Assembly: GCA_000181795.3 (NCBI GenBank)
Contig: CM012954.1
Location: 8,590,164-8,639,044, forward strand
Source: Trichinella spiralis
Lineage: Eukaryota > Nematoda > Enoplea > Trichinellida > Trichinellidae
Direction: 5' to 3'
Length of the DNA stretch: 48,881 bases
The notes beneath the pieces are model-generated. The model was given only the letters and a program-made list of their open reading frames with translations. It had not been told where the DNA came from and ran no database searches. This document shows positions 1 to 9,547 of the stretch, one piece after another (within the stretch, counting starts at the first letter, position 1; the number at the start of each line of letters is the position of its first letter). Both the position numbers and the translations under genes were made by a program.

Positions 1-3000
1 GGCGGTACAATAACATAATAAAAACTTAAAGGAGTCATTTCAAAAATGAAGGGAACGTTACTGATATTGTGAAAATATCACAGGTGGTAGTATAAAAGTG
101 TGTTCTCTAGCTAACAGCAGGTTTCCTATGTCATGCTGAAACAATCTTGTGCATGATTTGAGCAGTGACAAGCGTTTAGGGGTGCGATTGCTCGACTTCA
201 GTATCCCGGTGACAGACATTTCCTTTAAACAACTGGGCAAGTATGTTACCTTAGCAATAAACATTACAGTGGGCAGTAAAGATAATGCGGGAGGGGTTCA
301 ACTGCTATGTCAGAGTACTACTTTACAAATGGATTTGTAAGGACGATTGAAAATTATAGCAAAATATACCATTAGTACTATTATATATTGGCTTGGCCGT
401 AATAAAGGCTCGAATATTAGTTGAACATCATTACTGAAGAACAACACGCTAGTTTCCATTCAAAAAGACTAAAATCAAACAACTACGAAAAGCTTAAAAA
501 GCGCGCATGTTTTGTGCAGTGTGCCAAGAGAAAGAAAGAAAACATTGTATGAAAAATAGAAAATATATGAAATTTCATACCTGTCAGCAGACCTGTCAGG
601 GATGACGTATAAAGCAAACATAGAGTCATACATTTTGTAACAGATGTTCGTGGTTTCTTCATATTTTTAGTCGAACAATCACAACGTATTTGTTGAACTG
701 AACCATGAAAATGACTGAATAACGCAACGCAGTAAGTAATTAGACCGCCCTTCAGCAGCGAGCATTTATACTATAGTGCAGTGCTCTCAATAAACAGAAA
801 TTTATATAAGGAACATTGCTACCGTATTTGAATAACACACAGTGCACGTAGCGGAATGCCAACGGCAGTGTTTACCATCACATTTGCATAAAGTTACTCT
901 TCTGACCTAGAAATGCATGTATGATTTGAAAACGTATAGTAACAATGTAATGAGCCAACACCAAAGATTATAATAATTGCTGAACAACAACAAAATCCTG
1001 AATACGTTACAGATCAAAGCCACTATCTATCACAAATAATATTATGGCGTAAATTAAAGCAGTATAAAATAGTGTCTTACGTAAATGGGGTTGCACTGGC
1101 ACGATAATAATATGTCGCAATATTTAGCAAAATTCATTCATTAATTTAAAGGAACTGATTGTTTCGTGAATATTTCAATCAGACTTTGATCAACCATTTT
1201 GAAAAGAAAAAAAGAAAAAAGCACTAAACTCCCCGCACATCTGAGGCAGGTAAAACAACTAAGTCTCACCCGCGTCTTCAGCGCGGAAAGCCTAGGCTTT
1301 ATAATAATTGAAAAGTTAATCAATAGAAAATATAATTTACCAAATGTCAATGATTATGCGAAATTTGAGAAAAAATAATAGAATGTGATAATAAACTTAA
1401 GTAACTTTGAATCTTTCTAAAGATGAAGTTTCACGTTTTATTTGTTCCATTCTTTAAACCTGTGATAATGATATTAAATCAAAACTGTCCTCACTTTATC
1501 ACAAAGTAGAATTATAACAAATATAATAATTAACTGCTATTTAATTAAAAAGGAATCGTTTACGAAATAAATATACAAAGCTTTGAAAAAATAACAAGCA
1601 GAAAAGTAGAATACTTGTCAGTAATTCTGAAACCGACTTCAGCAGCTACTTAACGCCCGTAATGAACTCAGAGAACGTTCAACGATGCTACCAATTGCCA
1701 CGTAAATTAAACAAACAAACGCACCCTTACTAATGATAAGGCAGCGTTATAGCGATACTTATTTGCATAATGCAGCGTTAAAAACCGGTTTTTAGTGCGT
1801 CTGAACTTTTGGCTGAAGATAAAGTCTAACCTAAGCCATAATATGAGCAGAAGAAATGCACTGCTAAATTCTACCAATAAGGAAAGGACTATTTGAAAAT
1901 TCAAAAATGACCTTGACATTTCCAATTCAGTCAAAATATAAACTATCTGGCAGAAAACACCATAATAAAAACATTGATATAGTCAAAACCCACCTACGTA
2001 TGTCTAAAAATTTTCTTATGTCAGAAAAGCAAGTAGCTTAAATGAAGCTAATTTTAAGTGAAAAATTTGCTGGCAAAAGCCATAGAGAATTCTTCATAGA
2101 GAATATATTGAAAAAGTATGCTCAATATCGATTCTCAATTGTATTGTTAAGTGATTAAGACTTAAAAGTGATGAAACTGCCACTTACTGCTAAATTCGTC
2201 ATCTTCTCATCGTTAATGTTCATTATCTTTGGATGTTGATTGCAAAATTATTTTTCAGAAATTATTCCAAAAAATAATAATGAATAAAAAGCAAATTTAG
2301 TGTTTGGCACTTTGATGTTGGCTTTCAGTAAATTTTCCAATCAAAACGCACTACTACAATCATACACGGACGGCATCAAACTAAAATTATTACCAATGTG
2401 TCAACAAAGCGAACGTCCTCGCATGCAAATTTTTATTTCATTCGTTTCTGCTGATAAATACGACTGCTGTATATTTTTCATAGCGCTTTATTGACTTAAC
2501 TAATGCAATCTGTATGAGGGGAAAATTTAATTGCAGCTTTACCAAACATATAAACATTTCTCTCCATTACAAGAATAAAATAAATTTAGAACCATCGAAT
2601 AACTGATTGCAATACTTTCATTGCATTGAACTGGAATACGGCCAAGAAACATGAGCGACAAGACAAAATGATTATTAGCATAAATGCGCAAACTTACCAA
2701 TGGAATAATGGAACTTCTTTTGAAATCAAATCACCTGTCGTCTCAAATTCCGCCTACTTCACACAATTTATCACTGTTCTTGAACTGCGTTAATTGATTT
2801 GGGCATACCATGGCTGTGGCCAATGTTGAGCTGTTATTTTTATTATAAAACTGCTACACTGTCAAAGTAGCAAATTGACATTTTGAAATAGCCAAAAAAT
2901 CGATCAGTGCAAATTACAGGAATAATAAATAAATTTCGAATTATACTTTGTTACAGCATGTTTTGAAAATCAGGTTCACATTTACAGGAAGTGGGTGATT

Positions 3001-3086
3001 TTTTTTTGATTATAGCATTTCTAGCAAAATTGGAACATTGTTGAAATTGCACGCTTGTATTGTTTGTCGAATTTGAACAGAATAGA
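1..3086. other. AT-rich intergenic sequence, no supported gene
   Basis: Nothing coding could be supported here on either strand. All open frames are short, lack recognisable motifs, and have no convincing splice-site pairing. The first 350 bases are less AT-rich than the rest and hold a coding-like open frame (about 137-340, +) that I could not identify. The right end contains the probable 3' UTR of the muscarinic receptor gene. Confidence 0.6.
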
Positions 3087-3092
3087 TTTATT
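3087..3092 (-). terminator. poly(A) signal of the muscarinic receptor gene
   Basis: An AATAAA hexamer on the minus strand lies about 145 nt past the receptor stop codon. It is the nearest canonical signal downstream, so the 3' UTR is probably about 160 nt. The cleavage site itself is not visible. Confidence 0.5.
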
Positions 3093-3236
3093 TTGATTTT
3101 GTAACAAAAATACACAGTGTATACAAATTTTCCATCTGCTTCCAAGTTTCTTAGCACATGAGAGAAAGTTCCCAAACTTTTTCTCGTATTTATCCGACAA
3201 AGAAAAAAGTAAGCTTGAAAACTTCCAGCTTGAACA

Positions 3237-5384
3237 TTAACGACTAAATATGCCTTGGTGAAACTTGAATTTCGGTCTTGGTTCTTTGTACCAGCGGCTG
3301 GTCAGTATGCGAATGTAGGTGCGACGAAAGGCGCGGTTGCAAAGGGCATAGCAGAGTGGGTTGATTGTGCTGTTCAAATAGCACAAATAATAGCTCAATT
3401 TGAAAAAGTAAGACGGCACGGTCTGAGGAAAAAACGCTTCGATCAGTACAATTACATTGTAGGGGGTCCAGGTGACGATAAATGCCAGCAAAATTACACT
3501 GAGCATTTTCGCAGCTTTCGACTCACTGCGACGCAGTTTGGCCGCGAACCGAATATTCTGGTTCAGCTTCATCAGCTTGGACCGAATATTAGCGCCTGTG
3601 CTTCCGCCAATGGTCATTGTCAAAAAAGATGGAATCATGTGACTCAACGTTGGTCGGCTAGGACTGGCCGGATAGCCGGTACTTCCCACCCCGTCAGTCA
3701 AGCTGCTCTTCTGTTCGGTTTTAATGCTAAATGTGGACGACCGATGCTGTTTGGGCAAAATTATCCGCTGCTGTTCATGCTCCAGTTGTTCTAATTGTTC
3801 TTGGTCCAAATGTTGCTGGTGTTGTTCGTCCAGTTGTTGGTGCTTTGACAACGTTTCGTCGACAATTCCAATATCCGCATCCACTTCTGCACTTTCACCG
3901 ACAATTTCCTCCACTTCGTCGCAACTCTGCTCGTCGTCGACATCGTTATCTTCGCTTCGCTTTTCCAATTCAGCCATTATTTCGAGCACGTCAGATTTAC
4001 CGAACGAAAATCCATCTTCACTTTCGCAAGAAGACATGCCGCTGGATGAGATGTTGGCAAAACTCGGATATGCCAATTGACAATGTTCCCCTTCTGAGAA
4101 CACTTTGCCCAGTACAGGTTGGTGAAGTGGTGGTGGATTGAATGATCGTCGTTCATTTTCAACATAACTGCTCGACATTTTCAACAGTCGACGATTTTCC
4201 GGATGACTGTATCGTCGAGTACTGTTCTTTGACAATTGACACTCCCTTTTGGATTGTTTCAAAAAATACCGTATCCGTTTCCCAAGGCGTGGTGACGAAG
4301 GGGCGGCAGACTTGGGAACAGATTGGTCACAGTAATGCGCGTTTTGTGATGTCTGTTGGTGCTGCTGGTGCTGCGGTTCACAAATTCCACTGGTTTGTAT
4401 GATTACAGACGGCGGTAGTTGAACGGGCGCTGTCGTCGGATGTTCAAGTGACGACTGCAGTTGAAGGTGACAATGGTGACGGTGATGATTGTGATTACTG
4501 TGATGAGACGGAGGATTACGGTGGTGACTGTGGAACTGCAGTTGCGCGGTCGCCCTGTTTCCACGTATGAAGCACATGCTTTTCTTGTGAAAACCTTGCA
4601 ATTTTTTGATTTCCTCACTTCGCCGTTTGGTCACGTTGTACACTTGGGCGTAGAGAATGACCATGATTGTCACAGGCACGTAGAACGCGGCGCAGGCGGT
4701 GCCTAATGTCACGTACGGATTGGTGATCAAGAATTGGACTATGCAAGTGCCGGCGGGGATGAATTTCCCTTCAATATACGGCCAGGCGATAATCCAAGGC
4801 GGCCAAATGAGCAGTGAAATGATGAAAGTGCTGGTGATCATGACGATCGCTTTGACTCTCGTACGCCGCGGCCGGTAAGTCAGCGGTCTAGTCACAGACA
4901 GATAACGGTCAAAGCTGATCAACAGCAAATTCAACACCGACGTGTTGGAAACGAGATAATCGATGTTCAACCACAACTGGCACACTTCATAGCCAAGCGG
5001 CCAGCTTCCCGATGCCGTGTACACTGTCATCAGTGGTATTGAAACGCAGCCGACGACCAGATCAGCTACCGCTAAAGATAATAAAAAGTAGTTGTTTATT
5101 GTTTGCAACTGCTTGTCCATTTTGAATGACATGATGACCAACACATTGCCACCAGTGGTCACCAAACTCAATACGAAACCGACAATAACAATGGCCAGAA
5201 AAGCAGCCAAACCGTGCGGTGGTGATTCGAGCAAAGTCGAAAATGCAAGCTGCGTACTGTTTCCAACCACAGCCTCGACTGGAACCGCTTCACCACCGTC
5301 AACAACGCTGGTGACGTTCAAATTATCATCCCCATCACTCAGCTTTTCCAATTCATCCAATACACTAATCAAAAAACGCAACAT
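3237..5384 (-). CDS. gar-3: Muscarinic acetylcholine receptor, A-type (GAR-3/M1-M3-M5-like), intronless coding region
   Basis: A 715-residue class A GPCR in one uninterrupted frame. N80 (TM1), D108 (TM2), the DRY motif (D159-Y161), NPLCY (N675-Y679) and the C135/C214 disulfide pair are all present. Acetylcholine-site residues known from mammalian muscarinic receptors are kept: D142 and Y143 in TM3, T226 and T229 in TM5, W639, Y642 and N643 in TM6, Y665 and Y669 in TM7. An intact pocket argues for the atropine-sensitive A-type rather than the B-type. RRSEEIKKLQG after TM5 resembles the ETEKRTKELAGLQ stretch of Gq-coupled M1/M3/M5, so Gq coupling is inferred. Two N-glycosylation sequons (NVT, NST) lie in the N-terminus. 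The third cytoplasmic loop (about 252-615) is long, with a His-rich patch (285-306) and an acidic/Gln-rich patch. The start is a true ATG, 5 nt after an acceptor-like AG. Confidence 0.93.
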   Translation of the reverse strand: MLRFLISVLDELEKLSDGDDNLNVTSVVDGGEAVPVEAVVGNSTQLAFSTLLESPPHGLAAFLAIVIVGFVLSLVTTGGNVLVIMSFKMDKQLQTINNYFLLSLAVADLVVGCVSIPLMTVYTASGSWPLGYEVCQLWLNIDYLVSNTSVLNLLLISFDRYLSVTRPLTYRPRRTRVKAIVMITSTFIISLLIWPPWIIAWPYIEGKFIPAGTCIVQFLITNPYVTLGTACAAFYVPVTIMVILYAQVYNVTKRRSEEIKKLQGFHKKSMCFIRGNRATAQLQFHSHHRNPPSHHSNHNHHRHHCHLQLQSSLEHPTTAPVQLPPSVIIQTSGICEPQHQQHQQTSQNAHYCDQSVPKSAAPSSPRLGKRIRYFLKQSKRECQLSKNSTRRYSHPENRRLLKMSSSYVENERRSFNPPPLHQPVLGKVFSEGEHCQLAYPSFANISSSGMSSCESEDGFSFGKSDVLEIMAELEKRSEDNDVDDEQSCDEVEEIVGESAEVDADIGIVDETLSKHQQLDEQHQQHLDQEQLEQLEHEQQRIILPKQHRSSTFSIKTEQKSSLTDGVGSTGYPASPSRPTLSHMIPSFLTMTIGGSTGANIRSKLMKLNQNIRFAAKLRRSESKAAKMLSVILLAFIVTWTPYNVIVLIEAFFPQTVPSYFFKLSYYLCYLNSTINPLCYALCNRAFRRTYIRILTSRWYKEPRPKFKFHQGIFSR

Positions 5385-5389
5385 CTCTC

Positions 5390-5460
5390 CTGAACTACAA
5401 CAGTTTGAACACTACTCACGGCTGCACGGAATTGTCAGTTTTTCAAAATGTACAACTTAC
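5390..5460 (-). other. Probable 71-nt 5' UTR intron or leader acceptor of the muscarinic receptor gene
   Basis: On the minus strand a GTAAGT donor (5455-5460) is followed 71 nt later by a GTTCAG acceptor, with GAGAG between the acceptor and the ATG. The size matches coding introns in this window. The acceptor could instead receive a spliced leader. Only cDNA can decide. Confidence 0.45.
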
Positions 5461-7040
5461 TCGTCTGTCATTTGAAAATTAAAATTCAACCAAGAATAAC
5501 AGCAGAAAAAACGATCCAACATTCAAAACAACAACCAGCCATTGAACATTGAACCAAACTTTACAAAAGCTGAAATTTCTGTAAAATAAAATGCGATTTT
5601 ATTTTTATACTTTCATATTGGAAAAAAAATTACAGTATGAAAATGGCCATTATGAAGATCAACGTAATTACAAATTGAAATTTGAAAAATCACAATCACG
5701 TGCCCGTTCATATGACATTTTATTCGAATGGAAAATGTGGAAATTTTCTGAAAAAGTCGAATTAATTCGGTCTTGTTTGTCTCAGAATTTGAATCGACTT
5801 TGTAAATAAATAAAAATCGCATCAATTCAGACGAGACCTTCAATGAACCTGCATTTCTGTAGAAAAACAAAACAAAATTCGAAACAATTTCAGCCAATGT
5901 TAATTTAAAAAATATTGAAAAAAAAATAAATTTCACGCTGAAAGTTTGAAATATTTTCACCATGCACTGATCAGTATAACTCGGATATTTGAAAAATAAA
6001 AAAAAACCACACCCTCATTAGCAGCAAATGTTAAATCCGACCGAACAGTGTCAACGTAGTGAACAAAGTATAATAATAAGTATTATTATTACTGGAGTAT
6101 ATTTAAACCGTTTGTTACAACAGTGATCGAAAATAAATCAAAAATAAATAATAAAATATTACAATTCACCGACAACACAGCCGACTGACCATAGTATTAG
6201 GTGGTAAACAAGAATCGCCAAAAAACTAGTGGTTCGTACTGATGATAGCGATCATCATCGGAGTAAAAAATGCAAAGCACAATTAGAATAAAATCAGCCA
6301 GCGGTAAGTGGAGAATCGGTAGAGGATATTGAAGGAAGACCAGATGAGCCACATGTTACCACATGTGAACAGTGAACGTGTTTCGGCGAGAAAAATGACG
6401 TATGCTTGAGGGAAAAATTCCAAATCGCATTGAACGTCAAAATAATCGTTCCTGATAAGCAGCTAATCGAGCAGAATCTCAACAAGCATGTCACACAGAT
6501 CCCAACTGACGTCGGTGCATTTAATTGCTACATTTATGCATGAACCTTCGAAACCAACCAACTAGTTACTTTGTGTATAAATTATTTTGGTCAGTTCACA
6601 CTTTGGTCACTTTCGACATATTTGTTTCATGTCACGCGGTTGTTGAGTTGAACGATTGAAATGGAATTTATGTGTTTTTTGAACAACGTAAAAATTGTAA
6701 TAATTAATTCAAATACTTGTCGAAAGAAAACAAATCATTCCACAGTCGGTGGTTGGTACGTTCACTTCGTCTGTAGAAAAAGCGAATTTTTTGAAATGAC
6801 ACTTGTTTCCTGTAAAGTCATTCAAATTCATAATAAAAAATAATTTTAAAGAAATTATATAAAATAGAATAATTTATTATATTTTAAAATTTGTGGATGA
6901 AATTTCTATATTTTTGATGAGCATGTTCAATTAGCAGAGTACTGTTATTTTAAAGTCTGAGGGTGAATTGTTTAAAGTTGTTGCACTGTGCGACGCAAAC
7001 GATATTTTAGTCATTCTCTCTTGGTCGTTTGAACAAGACG
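5461..7040. other. Divergent intergenic region between the muscarinic receptor and the small membrane protein gene
   Basis: This region holds the 5' flanks of two genes reading away from each other. Short plus-strand frames (5591-5809, 6661-6843) have no recognisable content. A GTAAGT donor-like site at 6308 (+) has no clear partner. A small inverted repeat, GATGAT/ATCATC with a 4-nt loop, lies near 6242-6257. A promoter must be here, but no element can be assigned by eye. Confidence 0.45.
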
Positions 7041-7118
7041 GTGAGTGCGAGCTTAGCTCTCTCTCTCTCTCTCCCTTTCTCATTGCTTGTTGAAGATAAT
7101 GTTGAATTTGTTTTTCAG
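7041..7118 (+). other. 5' UTR intron (78 nt) with a CT microsatellite
   Basis: A GTGAGT donor at 7041 and a TTTTTCAG acceptor ending at 7118 bracket 78 nt. The ATG follows two bases after the acceptor. Eight CT units (7057-7072) plus further pyrimidines lie in the first half. The spacing fits a true intron, although leader trans-splicing onto the acceptor is also possible. Confidence 0.65.
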
Positions 7119-7120
7119 CA

Positions 7121-7477
7121 ATGGCTCCTTTGCTTGAACCTGTTGTGAACAGCGCTCACTTTGGAATGGTGGCCGTATTCATCGGCATTTTGGCGTTGGT
7201 GGTTACGGTACTGTTGATCATGTTATGCGGAGGAAAGAAGGAAGAGAAGCAGGAACCACTTCCACCGGAACCTGCTCCAACTGCCGAAGAGAAGAAGCCG
7301 GCCGAAAATCCACCGAATGCTACACCCGAACAGACCGGTGCCCAGGCTGGTTCGTTGAAGCTGATGACCGAAGGGAACGTGGCTAGTGGTCCGGCTGTGA
7401 CAACACCGGTTGCGCCGACTACAATGGGTTCCGAAAGAGCTGCCAGCTTGAAGCTGATGACAGCAGCTCAGCGATAG
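7121..7477 (+). CDS. Small single-pass membrane protein with duplicated SLKLMT motif, unknown function
   Basis: A 118-residue protein I do not recognise. A short N-terminus is followed by one strongly hydrophobic helix (about 14-36, ending in MLC), then a Gly-Gly-Lys-Lys stop-transfer stretch. By the positive-inside rule the C-terminal two thirds face the cytosol. C36 at the membrane edge could be acylated (inference). The tail is rich in Pro, Glu, Ala and Thr and probably disordered. It carries SLKLMT twice (78-83 and 109-114), 31 residues apart, the second almost at the C-terminus. At DNA level the two copies share a 14-nt identity (7355-7368 and 7448-7461). The start is favoured by an acceptor two bases upstream. 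Balanced codon use, the TM helix, the flanking intron and a poly(A) signal support a real gene. Confidence 0.75.
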   Translation: MAPLLEPVVNSAHFGMVAVFIGILALVVTVLLIMLCGGKKEEKQEPLPPEPAPTAEEKKPAENPPNATPEQTGAQAGSLKLMTEGNVASGPAVTTPVAPTTMGSERAASLKLMTAAQR

Positions 7478-7685
7478 ACGGACCCGCCAACTTCGCCCAC
7501 AATTAATTCCTTACTGATCACTTATTTCATTAAATTTCACATTTATCACTATTACTTTTCATATCAGCCAGTTATTGTTAGTATGAACAGTTTATTTTAA
7601 AAATGATGATGATGAAGATTTATTTATTCAATTGATATCTTTTTCAAATATACACTAGTATATATTTATTATTACACTGTGGGTG

Positions 7686-7691
7686 AATAAA
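7686..7691 (+). terminator. poly(A) signal of the small membrane protein gene
   Basis: A canonical AATAAA 209 nt past the stop codon, followed by a T/G-rich stretch (7707-7728) of the kind seen downstream of cleavage sites. Confidence 0.6.
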
Positions 7692-8230
7692 AGTATTAAC
7701 TAAGTTGTTTTTTGAGTTTGTGTTTTTTCTTGCACTGGATTGAAAAGAATGTTTTCAGTGACATCTGAAGCTGAGTTGAAAACAAGAAGCTAATGGCAAT
7801 TTCACACTTATACTATTGAACGATGAAAAAAAAGTTTATTGAAACAAACAACGACACAATTAATTATTACAAATGTTTCGACCTAACAGTGACTGTACAT
7901 GATTAGACGATAAAAAGTTGGATATTCTCGATGAATGAAAACTTCCATTGATAAATTTCAACACTGCGCACTGTTTCAATTGTTAATTGTTAATTTTAAT
8001 CCCAAATTGCCCAAACAAAACACAAAGTCGTACTGTAATTCAAAAAAATTAAGTTTAGTTTTTGAAATTCGTCACATTGAATTAATTGGACTTGTGAATA
8101 ATTTCAAACATGACGTCAACTAATTAACAATGATATTTTAATTGTTCGAAAAATTTTATTTTACAACTCACAACATGGTAATTTCATAATGAATGCAACG
8201 TCATCAGTTTAGGAGGGGAATTTTTATTCA

Positions 8231-8249
8231 TTTATTTATTTATTTATTT
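8231..8249 (+). repeat. TTTA microsatellite
   Basis: Nearly five perfect TTTA units in intergenic sequence. Confidence 0.85.
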
Positions 8250-9530
8250 GAAATTAACATTACTCCAGAACAGCCCATTTGATAATTGAGCATGGCAATT
8301 TGCTTCTATCAAAAAGAATTTCTAAAACTGACCACCAGATGATAACATCCATTAACATTTCGCATGCATTAAGCAGCTGAATCGGTAAACCGATTGGTTA
8401 CCTTCTGCTCCGATTGAATAATAAAAACAAACATCAAGCCAAGTTTTATCGAAAGAAAAATAATTATTTCTAAAGCATTTTTCAATACGTCTACTCAAAT
8501 AGGTCAAGTTGGAAAAAAAAGCTACTTTTTAAAATGAAAAAAACAGAAACTACTAACAGTATATAATTTGAATTTTGCCGCGTCTGTTGTTGGGTCACCG
8601 AATAAATATTGAGCGTATAATAATGGGAAATTTTTTGAGAAAAAATTGTTTTCATCATAAAATGTTTCAATAGAGAATAAAGAAGAAGAAGAAGAAATGA
8701 AAAACACATTTAAACCATTTGACAAAATTGACCTGCATACGTGAAAACATTTCTCTTTTTTTTTCACTCTGCATTCATTTATTTATTCAAGCTGATTAAC
8801 AATATTCAACGCCTGTTTACCAGAATGTTTCGAATATTGTCACGTGGAGAGGAAGAAAGTTGAATAAATGATAAAAGTGAAATTAAAAAAAAATTCATCA
8901 CCAAATTATATAAAAAGCAATTAATTTTTCTGCTGTCAAAAATTGTTCACTGACAAAAGTAAAAAAGACCAATTGCCACGTGGCTAGAACTTTTTTCACC
9001 ACTAATGGATGAATGCATTGGCCAAATATTTAATCTAAATAATGAAAAATTTTTCTTCACGCTTGAAAAAATCTCATCCATTCGACATTTTGAATCGTAG
9101 AGATTGAAAAACAAAACAAAACAAAAAACATGAATATCAACATGATCCAATAAATTACAGTAACACAACACTATTGTAAATTATATATGACAAAATTTCC
9201 GGTCATTTGTGTATATTTATTGAAAGTGAAATTATAAATTCTTTTTTTTTTTTGAAAAGTAAAACTTGGAATAGATAATCTTAAAATGTAAAAGTGGAAG
9301 AACGGCAGTGTTGAATAGGAAAAGCTGATTTGCGAATCAATCGGTAATAGTCGAAATGAATGATCATATAAAAATTGACCGCCAGGCTCAGAAGAATTGC
9401 TTCACACCACTGGGACTACAAACAGCCATTATTCTTACAAAAACCAAACCCATTACCGTATATTCAGAGTTTATATAAGATAAAAAATAATAATAAAATG
9501 GACATTTAATCACATACTGATAATGTTCGA

Positions 9531-9547
9531 ATAATAATAATAATAAT
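9531..9547 (+). repeat. AAT microsatellite
   Basis: A perfect run of AAT-phase trinucleotides in intergenic sequence. A second run lies at 10654-10671. Confidence 0.85.

Noticed and set aside
3255-4706. Several plus-strand frames of 80-179 codons opposite the muscarinic receptor.
   Set aside because: They are antisense shadows of the receptor; composition mirrors its codons and no motif appears.
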